Below are positions 12,601 through 21,239 of a DNA stretch of 64,000 bases, piece after piece. The notes beneath the pieces are model-generated. The model had not been told where the DNA came from. It saw only the letters and a program-made list of their open reading frames with translations, and searched no databases. The stretch comes from Watersipora subatra. Taxonomy: Eukaryota > Bryozoa > Gymnolaemata > Cheilostomatida > Watersiporidae. Location of the stretch: positions 23,266,243-23,330,242 of the forward strand of contig NC_088709.1 of the NCBI RefSeq assembly GCF_963576615.1, in the 5' to 3' direction. The position numbers were made by a program, and so were the translations under genes. Every line of letters begins with the position of its first letter. The first letter of the stretch is position 1.

Positions 12601-13708
12601 GATGGACACCATCAAGAATGACAACAGCAGAAAGTGAGTAGTCGTCCTGGTTGGTATCTGGTGTTGACTTCCGTTTAAGGATTTTATACTTTTCTCCTTT
12701 TTAACAATTTTCACCTGTTGGAGGCAGACAGCAAACCGATTGATTAGCAGCAATTAAAAACATAATTTTGTTATTGTAGCATATTTGGCGAAGTATTTAA
12801 ACACGTGCAACAGAGTGTCCAGTGCAGAACACAACACGACTCCTTTGACAGCCATGGTAAGTGCTATCAGCCTAGCAGCTAGTTCTAGTGACAGTGATGT
12901 CTTACATCAGTTGCTGTAAAACAAAACATTGAAACTACCATAAACTGTCGGGAAATTATAGAACTAAATTACTCGCATTTCTTAAAAATCCTAGAATTTT
13001 TGGTTTAAATTTGCTAGACTTTTCCTTGTATTGTCTGCAATGGTGATACGGCTCAGTATTGTTAATGTGATTTCTATGTTCTATCTACATCTGAACAATG
13101 TTTCTTTACACGGTAACAATGTATCTCTACATTGCAACAATGTCTTCATACTGTAACATGTATCTCCACACTGTAACAGTCTATATTCTAACAATGTCTT
13201 TATATTACACTGTTTCTCTCTGTTGTAACACTCTCTCTACATTTTAACAGTGTCTCTCTACATCGTAACGATGCTGATGATTCAGTTGTTCTGAAGATTA
13301 CTGTCCACTATATCAGCAATAAAATATGCTGTATGTTGTGATAACTTACGCTAGCTGTTGTCAAGTGATTATTATTCACAATCTTCAAGTTAGAAAGGCT
13401 GCCTGGCTACCGACTTGGCAGCCAGGGCTGCCTGGATCCTGACATAGTAACGCAGTAAAAGGTTGTCTGTCCTACTAAACACCAAGATATTTCTTGTAGA
13501 GGTCTTCAGCGATCTCATCACCTCGTAACTGATTTACAGCATCCTTTTGATGACTAGTTTATTCACTATTAAATGTATGAACTGTTTGTAAAAATAATCC
13601 ATCAAATAGACTCCTACTACGTTGTTGGCATGTATTACAGTGATAGAGGTAGCGAAGGAGGACCAGGAGCTGTTTCTGGAAGGACTGCTCGATGTGTTGT
13701 CTGCATAG
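679..13708 (+). CDS. CDC45: CDC45, C-terminal 390 codons (nine exons, 5' part outside window)
   Basis: CDC45 is the nuclear helicase-activating subunit of the CMG complex (CDC45-MCM2-7-GINS), essential for origin firing and fork progression. Exons by homology and splice phase: 679-900, 5236-5427, 5941-6151, 7478-7530 (53-nt microexon), 9016-9154, 9439-9525, 12509-12633, 12780-12856, 13641-13708 (TAG stop). All junctions are AG/GT and the phases agree throughout. Family landmarks in order: NDMLWWAITG-type segment (seen as TTDMLWWAITG, ~763-795), ISFENDIMADLYRHW (~5279-5323), SDSLHRNNL across the microexon junction, LPLVMLCPLG (~12533-12562), and the closing FLEGLLDVLSA. The animal protein is usually about 570 aa, so the first ~180 residues (DHH-like N-terminal part) are missing because they lie left of position 1, not because the gene is broken. 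The first base of exon 679 completes a codon begun upstream. Introns carry a full hAT element and several MITEs. The identification is firm; exact exon ends are inferred by eye. Confidence 0.93.
1027..1090. mobile_element. Fold-back remnant with Tigger/pogo-like inverted ends
   Basis: Positions 1027-1049 and 1068-1090 are 23-nt imperfect inverted repeats. The outer sequence AGTCATACCTCG resembles the terminal repeats of Tigger/pogo-type DNA transposons. Only 18 nt lie between the arms, so this is a solo fold-back or extreme internal deletion in a CDC45 intron. Confidence 0.4.
1659..1705. repeat. 21-bp inverted repeat inside the hAT element
   Basis: 1659-1679 and 1685-1705 are inverted copies with one mismatch and a 5-nt loop. 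They lie within the degraded 3' part of the transposase region. Confidence 0.7.
1700..3354 (-). pseudogene. Decayed hAT transposase (SCAND3/ZBED5-like group)
   Basis: Read on the - strand from 3354. The N-terminus MSKAKKRTYTESYLDYGFSY followed by a CxxC-poor BED-like segment matches domesticated hAT relatives such as SCAND3/ZBED5. Next come a GETLI segment (near 3010), a DESTD motif (near 2830), a block with VCTDGAPAILG (2600-2680), HCFIHREAL (~2530-2555), and a WWSKG segment (~2335). A degraded C-terminal dimerisation region follows down to about 1700. Stop codons and frameshifts split it into pieces (3354-3151, 2787-2407, 2385-2188), so no intact transposase is made. The coding parts sit inside the hAT element bounded at 1268 and 4018. 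Confidence 0.85.
6955..7035 (+). mobile_element. tRNA-like SINE head
   Basis: The stretch contains a box-A-like AAGTGGTAGA and a box-B-like GGGTTTGAGACCCGC about 40 nt apart, as in tRNA-derived SINEs. No paired acceptor stem was seen, so a working tRNA is unlikely. It lies in the CDC45 intron between 6151 and 7478. Confidence 0.4.
9574..10699. mobile_element. Non-autonomous pogo/mariner-like element, about 1.1 kb
   Basis: The left end TACAGTGAAACTCGGATAAC (9574) and right end, whose reverse complement is TACAGTGAAACATGGATAAC (to 10699), are inverted repeats with TA at the edges, as expected for Tc1/mariner/pogo insertions. No transposase coding could be recognised inside. The interior holds a long perfect hairpin (10281-10350). 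It sits in the CDC45 intron between 9525 and 12509. Confidence 0.65.
10281..10350. repeat. 28-bp perfect hairpin
   Basis: 10281-10308 (AAGGATTTTCGCCACG...) is exactly complementary to 10323-10350 with a 14-nt loop. Weaker pairing with GC-rich sequence continues outward on both sides. Confidence 0.9.
10791..10831. repeat. 18-bp perfect inverted repeat followed by repeated GCTACAGCAT
   Basis: 10791-10808 and 10814-10831 are perfect inverted copies with a 5-nt loop. Further copies of ATGCTACAGC follow to about 10870. Confidence 0.85.
10915..11938. mobile_element. Inverted-repeat (MITE-like) element, about 1 kb
   Basis: The left end GTAAAGGTAGGGCCACACG (10915-10933) matches the reverse complement of the right end, GTAAAGGCCGGGCCACACG (11920-11938), with two mismatches. 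No transposase is visible and the superfamily is not clear. Inside, a tandem pair of about 65-68 bp lies around 11262-11395 (both copies contain GTAGCTAGGCTAATAATTGC). It lies in a CDC45 intron. Confidence 0.6.
13090..13275. repeat. Degenerate 20-25-bp minisatellite in the last CDC45 intron
   Basis: Variants of TGTAACAATGTCTCTACAT recur about eight times with irregular spacing between CDC45 exons 12780-12856 and 13641-13708. Confidence 0.55.
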
Positions 13709-15355
13709 GGGCAGGAAAGTCCATCTGGTTGGTGTAATTGAGTCACAAATGTTTTTATACTTTTACTGTTTCCAATTACCATCTTCATGTTATCAATGCT
13801 TGCTCCTCGCTATTAATGTTTCATAGATCCCTCTTGTCTTATGCACATGATTTTAGAGACAGACTTTTAACTTGTCTATTTGCCAATTTAGACTCGTGAT
13901 ATGGAGCTTTTCACTCGTGTAAAAACAGAGTTCATTATTGTAACCTTTCTATAAGTGTGTGCCTTTATTTATTGAATGAATTTTTCATGTTCTATCTATG
14001 CCTGCTATTTTATATATTTAAAATGTATTCTATTATTAATGCCCATTTGTTTGAACATAAACTAAGCTTCACTATGAGATGTTATAGAGAAGCTCACAAG
14101 CATTTAGGACAGTCATAAATGAGAGACAAACTGATATACGAAGAGAGAAAACTTTTATGTCAATATAATTTGCACTTTTGATGCGGTTTTGGAAAATTTG
14201 ATGACTCTTCACTTAGTTTTGACCTTTATTTGACCTCATCACTTATTTGAAATAATAAGTTGGTAATTCGTACAACCCCATTTGTGTGTCATTATTAGAA
14301 AGTGGCATAAAAATGATTACATGCCAGCTCAGAATGTAGTGCTGAAATGATCAAGCTTTGCGCTAGCTCTAGAATAAGAGAAAAGCAGGCAGGTGCATCA
14401 TTATCTTGGCAGCTGACATTATAATTTTGCATCAAATGACTGAAATGCACTCACACGAAATGGAATGGTTTTTTCAGCATGGAAAAGGAAGCTAACTTAC
14501 TCCTAGTACATATACTATGTTTCTTGAAATTGTATAAATAAATTGAGCAATTCCACATTGTTGTTCATAAATATCTAGTTGGGTGTCTATGTAGGTAGAT
14601 ACAGCGACTTCAAGTAATTTAAATCACTTGAAAGGAATTATAGCTCTACGAAATACCTTGCTTTGTGAGTGACATTTACATTATTGAATAAAAGTTTAAC
14701 TGTTGAAATGCCAGCATGTATTCACTGCTTTAGCTACAACACTGACAAATTGTAGAAATGTTTTAATCGATTGTTTCAACAACACAGCTCGAAAGTGTCC
14801 TCTTTGTACCATTTCGGTGTTTTGACCTCAAGCTAGTCAGTCATCAGTTTAAACCTTGAACAAAACCAGACAACTATGAAAATCATAGAGTATGATTTTC
14901 ATAGACCAACCAAAACTTTTTTAAATGTTATCTAGACCAAATGCATCTTAATAAGGCATTTTAATAGGCATAATCTCAAAGGCATTTTAATAAATGACGA
15001 TGAAACTGAACAGTATACCAGAGTTTTATTAGATTTGCATGACAAATATGTTGAATGAATGCATAGGTTATGGGGGTTTAGATTTCCGAGTGTGTTGTTG
15101 CATTAATGTGAGGCTGGAAAGGTAAAAATGATTTTTCATTCTTTTACTGAATAAATCTAAATCCTAATATTCTTTAAAAATATCTTAAACCAAATGAATT
15201 TTTATTTTCTACAGGTCCAGGGCACAGTTGCAACAACTCATCTTTGAGTTTTAATTAATTAATCTCAAAACTTGCTGTAGCAGCAATAAGTGCGCACCAG
15301 GTAGCAATCACATGATCAGTCATATCACATGACTCATAGCATCAGAAAACATGCA
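13709..15355. other. Intergenic space between CDC45 and BLOC1S5 (tail to tail)
   Basis: It holds the CDC45 3' UTR at its left edge and then AT-rich sequence without recognisable coding. AATAAA motifs near 14537 and 14684 are possible but distant poly(A) signals. A 14-bp perfect hairpin lies at 14874-14904. Confidence 0.5.
14874..14904. repeat. 14-bp perfect inverted repeat
   Basis: CTATGAAAATCATA at 14874-14887 is followed by a 3-nt loop and its exact reverse complement at 14891-14904. Confidence 0.8.
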
Positions 15356-15359
15356 GGTT

Positions 15360-15365
15360 TTTATT
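15360..15365 (-). promoter_or_regulatory. Candidate poly(A) signal of the BLOC1S5-like gene
   Basis: AATAAA on the - strand about 100 nt past the stop codon of the BLOC1S5-like gene. Confidence 0.45.
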
Positions 15366-15460
15366 CATTGTGCTATAACAAAGCGTTTAGTATATATAAA
15401 ATAAATTATATGTTGTAAATATTGACTATAGCACCAACATTGGTCGCCACTCCTTAGCGT

Positions 15461-18400
15461 TTAATCAACCATGTCTGATCCATACAAAGCAGCCAATTTC
15501 TGGCCTGCCTCTTCATACTGCTTATTCACCAGCTCGCAATCGCTGCTATACTTTTCCTCAACTTCAGCCTTCCTGATTGCGATGTCAGCCGAAAACGTTT
15601 CCCATTCTTTGTCACGATGCTGACGCTGTTCGGCCAAGTACTTTTGCTAAAAAAGCAAAGTAGATATTAAACAGCTCCTACCATTTCACTAGTGCCCAGA
15701 TGACACTAGTAATTGTTTAGAGGCACATCTGGGTTACTATCTGGAGATCTCACCAAACTAGTTAAAGCGCAAATAAATACATAACCTAATATCGTGTTAT
15801 CTAATACTTGAATTTTTATGAAAATCTGTTTGTGACAAAATTTTAAACAGAAAGCAAGCAGATGAACTTAATAGCATAATAAAAAAACTGCGTTTAAATG
15901 TTCTTTTCCCTATATTTCATACATTTATACATACCTATAAGTAAAAACTGTATTGAAAAACTGATGCCTATACAGAGCACCTTCAACGCTATAGTAAGCA
16001 TGAGAAATGTAAAGAACAGGAACATTTATACCATGGCAGTTTTACTGTAGTGGTAGCTAAAGGTACATTTAGCTACCATTAACTGTATGTTTTTAACAAG
16101 ACACTTTCGTTCTGCAAGCAACAAACATCAGAGGCCCATCAGTGTTGCAGGAGAGGGGAATAGAAAAACGGAATTCACAAAAATAATGCAAATAAATTAA
16201 ATTAACTCCATATGACGTACGCCTACAAAACATCAAAGTGAAAACAAGTTACAAGAATATGATTCAACAAAAATGAGATGAATATCAGACACTGATGTAA
16301 GTGTCTCTTAATTGAAATGGTTTATCCGTGATGTACCTTGTTATGTTTCCCAGAATCTCGAATAATTATGTCACACATTTGTTTCGATGCCAAAAGAGCA
16401 TGATTGATGTCTTTCAATAAGCCCAACTCCTTATCGCAGCTTGCTACCTTTTCTGTACAACGATCTAGCCCTTCCACCACGGACTAAAAGTAAGAGAACA
16501 TGAAAGCTACAACAACAAACCCAACCATCTAAAGGAGAAAGAAAACATGTAACAAATTTTGTTAATGTTGATTGGTCTAGTTTCAATAGTTTCAACCACA
16601 AATAACTTTTATAACATTTGCTCAATTTTCACAGTTAATAATAACATGCTATGCACTGTTCCTAATATTCTCAAAGTAACCTTTTAATATCAGAGCTGAT
16701 CATCATGGCATCAAGTGTAATTAGCCTGTACTGTAATTACATCATTGCTGTTATGGTCTGCAAGTAAGCTATAAAATTTTACAGTCTTCCTTTGTGAATA
16801 CCGTAAATACCCGCGTATAAGACGCACTTCTTTTCTTAAGAAATTGACCTAAAAATCCAGGTGCGTCTTATCCATGGATACATTTATTATAAAAATCATG
16901 CATTTATCATAATATCGAAAATTTATTATAATCTTCGTGGTCACCATTAACAATTGACCTAAAAATCCAGGTGCGCCTTATCCATGGACATTTATTATAA
17001 AAATCATGCATTTATCATTATATCGAAAATTTATTATAATCCTCGTGGTCACCATTGGCAGATCGTAGGCATGTCAACTTTTCTCATGTTGCCGTGCTTT
17101 GTGAAAGTATGCTCACCATTAATCATGCATTTGGCCCATTTCTGTTTTAATGCTGCTTTGAATGGCTTATTTGCAACGACATCCGTTGGTTGCAGAATAA
17201 TGGTCACGCTGCTGGGGATAAAGAGCTGCTGGGGATAAAGACGAGGTCTGTATTGTGCCGCTTCAATTTTGATTTAACATTGTTGGTTGTACGGCACTGG
17301 AAAGCGTCTAACATCATCACGGATCGCTGTCATCAATCATTTGACATGACGAATGTCGACTGATTTAACGAAAATTTACATGAAACACCACCGTCTCTAT
17401 AAAAACTAATAGAAATTTAGGACTAAAATTAGGATGCGTCCTATACACAGTTACACAGGTTTTCCATCGTTTTTTGGGTCAAATATCTACTGTGTCCTAT
17501 ACACAATATCGTCCTATACGCGGGTATTTACGGTAGGTAACTGGTTTATTGACTTTGCTGTCACCATGCTGCTGGTCCATTCATAGGCTTATCCATACAG
17601 ATGTGGTAAATATGTGGCATCAAACTCTCGCTACTTATGTGTTGTCTCTGCCACAACAAGGTTTTTTCCCATTGTTTGGCTGAATGCTACGGTTCCTTGG
17701 ATTAATTCTTACAAATCTCCTCATACTACGAGATTGTCAAGCTTAGCAATTTTATTAGAGTAGTTTATCTTAACAGCCTTTTATTTATCAACTATCTCGT
17801 GACAAGCGTAAAAAAGGTACATCATTTACTATTACTCATGTATTTTACATAGCTTGCTGATGTTTCTCATTCTGTTTTAGTCAATTATTAATCACTTTTT
17901 ATCAATTGTTAAAAGCCTTTTACTATCTCCAGGTTGTCATAGGTTGCTTTATTGTTTGTAGTTTAGTGCGAAATAAATATATATACAAGATAACCAAGTC
18001 CACCCATACAAGACTTATTCACTATCAATCCGGGAGGGCCGTTGCATCAAGAGTTTGACATTTTGTTAATTTCCTCAGCAAGGGAAAAAAGTGTGTTACA
18101 AAATACAAACCTCCAAATCATCACCATGATTCTAATCTGATTTATCACAGATAATCAATGTTATTCATTCAAGCACTAAATGCCAATAACTAAAGCTAGT
18201 CAATATGTATATTAAAACATTAGCTTACCTTGCATGCTTGCTCGCCCGACTCTGTTGCCAAATCAAGCTGTCTCATTTGGCTAAATTCTGATTGCAGAAC
18301 TGCATGATGCCCAAATAAGCGAACATAAACTTGTGAAACACCTACAAGAGACAATGTTTTTAACGTTAACTAAATTAAAAGTTGATATGACTAAAAAAAT

Positions 18401-18809
18401 CTTGAAAGTGTTATGCAGAAAGTTGGGTGGTATATAATAAAAAAAATTTGTCAATATACACAAAAACTATAACAGTTTAAAAGCTAATCTTAAAATATAA
18501 ACATTACAAGTTATGTTCAAGCACGCTGCAGCTCCTATAATGCAATGAGGACCAGCCAGTGTTATTTTCTCCTGAAATAACATGGGAAACACTACTACTC
18601 TTTGCTGTAGCAGACCAGCACCAACAGAATCTTTAGCAACTCATGATACCATTTATTTTAAGGTATAAAAACACGTTATAATTATTGCAAAATAATCCAG
18701 CATCTTGTAAACTATCCATTTATAATGTAAATTATCTTTATTATTGTGTTACGTTACCCTTAAGAGAGCTCTGTTCATCAGTTGAAGCTACAAACGGAAA
18801 AGATTGCAT
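15461..18809 (-). CDS. BLOC1S5: BLOC1S5 (Muted)-like subunit, 165 aa, four exons
   Basis: Exons on - in order: 18809-18758 (ATG, 17 codons + 1 nt), 18341-18229, 16483-16337, 15646-15461 (TAA). All have AG/GT borders and matching phases (1, 0, 0). The product would be a cytosolic coiled-coil subunit of BLOC-1, which acts in biogenesis of lysosome-related organelles. Landmarks: VYVRLFGHHAVLQSE in exon 2 aligns with the conserved HSRLLDHRPVIQGE-type segment of animal BLOC1S5. Exon 4 has the EQRQHRDKEWETF...KAEVEEKY pattern, matching the family's C-terminal coiled coil. Length is close to the vertebrate protein (187 aa in human), with a shorter N-terminus. The start is the only in-frame ATG in exon 1, which has a good donor. 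The family is rapidly evolving, so identification rests on two conserved blocks plus order; a divergent unrelated coiled-coil protein is the alternative. Confidence 0.75.
16799..17535 (-). mobile_element. Pogo/Tigger-like DNA transposon, deleted
   Basis: Ends TACCGTAAATACCCGCGTAT at 16799 and its reverse complement up to 17535 form inverted repeats of at least 20 nt, with TA at both outer edges. A duplicated block of about 100 bp lies inside the left part (TTGACCTAAAAATCCAGGTGCG at ~16842 and ~16954, both followed by ATTTATTATAAAAATCATGC). A transposase remnant is on the - strand. The element is inserted in the BLOC1S5 intron between 16483 and 18229. Confidence 0.8.
17040..17345 (-). pseudogene. 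Pogo-type DDE transposase C-terminal remnant
   Basis: On - from about 17345: VMMLDAFQC (the family's metal-binding D in an LDxF context), then a segment with NNVKSKLKRHNTDLVFIP, a small insertion or frame break near 17222, then VTIILQPTDVVANKPFKAAL and QKWAKCMINGEHTF. The order D, then VIP, then LQP-D-NKPFK is typical of pogo/Tigger/jerky-type DDE domains. N-terminal DNA-binding and catalytic parts are missing. Confidence 0.75.
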
Positions 18810-19569
18810 TTTAAAACAACAATCCGAAAACTCTATAAATCAAAAAATTTAGAAACATTAATGAAACGATAAAACATAATTTAGAAAATCCTCAGCTTTC
18901 CTGTACAGTACAGAACATCGGACTACTGAGAACTAATTAAAGTGTAAACACTAGTTGTTTGCATAACCTTAGTTTTATTTGTCAAATATTTTAGTGGCTG
19001 TTGTAAATTAACTATAAAATGGTTTGCATCGTCAAATGTTCAAAATAATTTGCAGCTTGAGTAGAGCGTGAAATCTAAATGAACAACTTGCTGTTGAAGT
19101 TATTTGCTATGGGAAACTTCTACGCGACAACAATAACAAGCACTGGCCCAGCACTGTAGGTGGCAGCCTTTAATAGTCATTATTACTCAACTTCTGCAAC
19201 CGTTTAGTCTGTTACGCCCACAACTTGAGTAGACTTTTTTCAATGTGTCTAGCGAGCCAAATTCTAACATTTCTCAAACACTTTTTGATGGTTTTTTGCA
19301 AATTGTAATTGCTACATAAAGAGGTTTTTTTTACATCACTACACGTTATAGCTGAGATATTTTAGTTCTAGCGCGGTTGTATTGTTTGCGTTTTTTATAG
19401 TTTTACAGTGCATCATGTTTTTCGTAATTTAATTGACGAAGAAGAAATGCTAAATGATCTTATATGGCTGCCTTGGCATACCGGAAATTAATCGTATTTT
19501 TGATTCAGGCTACTATTCAAAACAAGATTTGCTTAATACAAAATTATGATTTATTTGCAACTTTTGTAG
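18810..19569. other. Upstream region of the BLOC1S5-like gene
   Basis: AT-rich sequence with no recognisable coding, probably promoter and 5' UTR of the - strand gene. No TATA or other promoter element was convincing. Confidence 0.4.
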
Positions 19570-19610
19570 AATAAGTTGTTGCACTACTTTAAGTAGTGCA
19601 TCAACTTATT
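19570..19610. repeat. 20-bp near-perfect palindrome
   Basis: AATAAGTTGTTGCACTACTT (19570-19589) and its reverse complement (19591-19610) differ at one base with a 1-nt centre. It abuts the 5' edge of the LINE fragment. Confidence 0.85.
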
Positions 19611-20308
19611 AGTTGGTTTATAGCACTGATAGTAATATATTGCAACAAGATCTTAGAGAGCTTAGAGATTGGGCTGATAAATGGCCAATGAACTTTAATG
19701 TCTCCATGTGTCTTTTTATTAAAGCTGGTGGTAAAAATCTAGCAGATTCTTTTTTAAATGGTCAAGTTCCTAAGAAAGTTTCCACTCTCTCTTTTTTGGA
19801 AAATATTTTGCAAGAAGATTTTAAATGGGACTCTCATACTGATGCTATTGTTTCTAAAGCCACCAGACAATTAACTATGCTTCACAGAGTTTTAAAAGAT
19901 GCAGATACGCAAACAAGGAAAGTAGCATATTTTTCTATTGTTAGATCTTGTATTGGTTTGCTTCTCAATCATGGAATTCCTATAAAAAAACGTTAAAAAA
20001 CTAGAGAAAGTTCAAAATTGGGCCTATTGTTTTATATTCAGATTGAAGTGTCGTGTTTGTTTTACAAAAATGAAAGAAGACATTGGTTTTCGATCACTAT
20101 CAAAAAGGAGAAAAATTGCCAGACACAAATTATATGTCAAGTGTTGTGCTAAACAACTTGAACCATCATTTGTTACAGATATTACTAACACTTATGACAC
20201 AAGTTCATCACACCAGACAGAAAAAAGGCACATATACTCCTTTTATTAAAACTTGTCAGTTTTACCAATCCTTCTGGCCTAGAACTCTAAGAGAACTGAG
20301 ACCTTAGG
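19592..20308 (+). pseudogene. LINE reverse-transcriptase tail (jockey/CR1-like), 5'-truncated
   Basis: Open from 19613 to 19996: residues like LQQDLRELRDWADKWPMNFN, then a degenerate FLENILQEDFKWDSH block in place of the family's YLGV..., then VSKATRQLTMLHRVLKDA, then VAYFSIVRSCI. This order is the thumb and post-palm part of non-LTR retrotransposon reverse transcriptases. After a stop near 19996 the typical tail continues in other frames (GFRSLSKRRKIARHKLYVK at ~20088-20145, YQSFWPRTLREL at ~20262-20300). Stops and frameshifts show decay; 5' truncation is normal for LINE copies. Confidence 0.75.
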
Positions 20309-21239
20309 AATATGCTTACTTCGTAAGAGTAAAAAATAACGGAAAATTCCAAAATTGATCAAAAAATACTTTTTTTTAATGGTGTTCCCATGCTTTTTCA
20401 ACGCACAATGCGCAGCCTTAGTGAAAAAAACTTATCTTGCTACATCTTTTTCATCATGTATTCTACCTAACACACCGGCTGAAATCCCTTTGCACTCATT
20501 ACGATTTTTAAGTATGGTGTGCCTAATAATGAAATTTAATAAATAAAACATTACTTGAGTATTAATAAATTGCCAGACAAATCAAAGTCTTTCAAATTAG
20601 ACTAGGGCTATATCGCTGTCAACAGTTATCTGAAAGGTGATCATTCACATCTCTACATTCACTGTCTTTATTAAGTCTAACGTTCAACACAAATTGCAAA
20701 ACATTATTAGAAATAACTAGTTTGTGCGTGATGGTTTGTCACGCTATAATATGATATGACGATCACTGCTGTAGTAGCCATGCCGATTCTCAGACCTGAT
20801 CTTTCTTAAACCAGATAAGATTAGATATTACATTTGAATGATACAAAGTAGCAAACTCATATTTGTATATAACGTGCTGCATTATTTAATAATTTTTTTG
20901 GTAGGGCAAAGTTGATGGTCTAATTAAATACAGTGGAGTAAAACAATGTGGTCAAACTAGATTATAATTAAACGACCTCTTTGTGTCATAAACAAAATAT
21001 TGATTTATTTATTGAGTACTTGTAGTTCAAAGCTACATGTATAGGCCTATATATATTCTGTCTATATTCAGCTCTAGTGTTGTTTGCGACGTGATACTCA
21101 TCTAAGAAGAGGTACCATTGCAGGTGGATTGATTTGCGATCGCCTTTTTTGAGTAGACCACAAATTATTTCCTAAATAATACATACAATAATAAAATAAT
21201 TTTAAATAGAAAAAGAATTTAATTCTTACAGAGTTCATC
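20309..21239. other. Upstream region of PGM3
   Basis: No ORF with recognisable homology. Being just upstream of the PGM3 start codon it probably contains its promoter and 5' UTR. A distant 5' UTR exon cannot be ruled out, since an acceptor-like pyrimidine tract with AG lies near 21228-21233. Confidence 0.4.
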
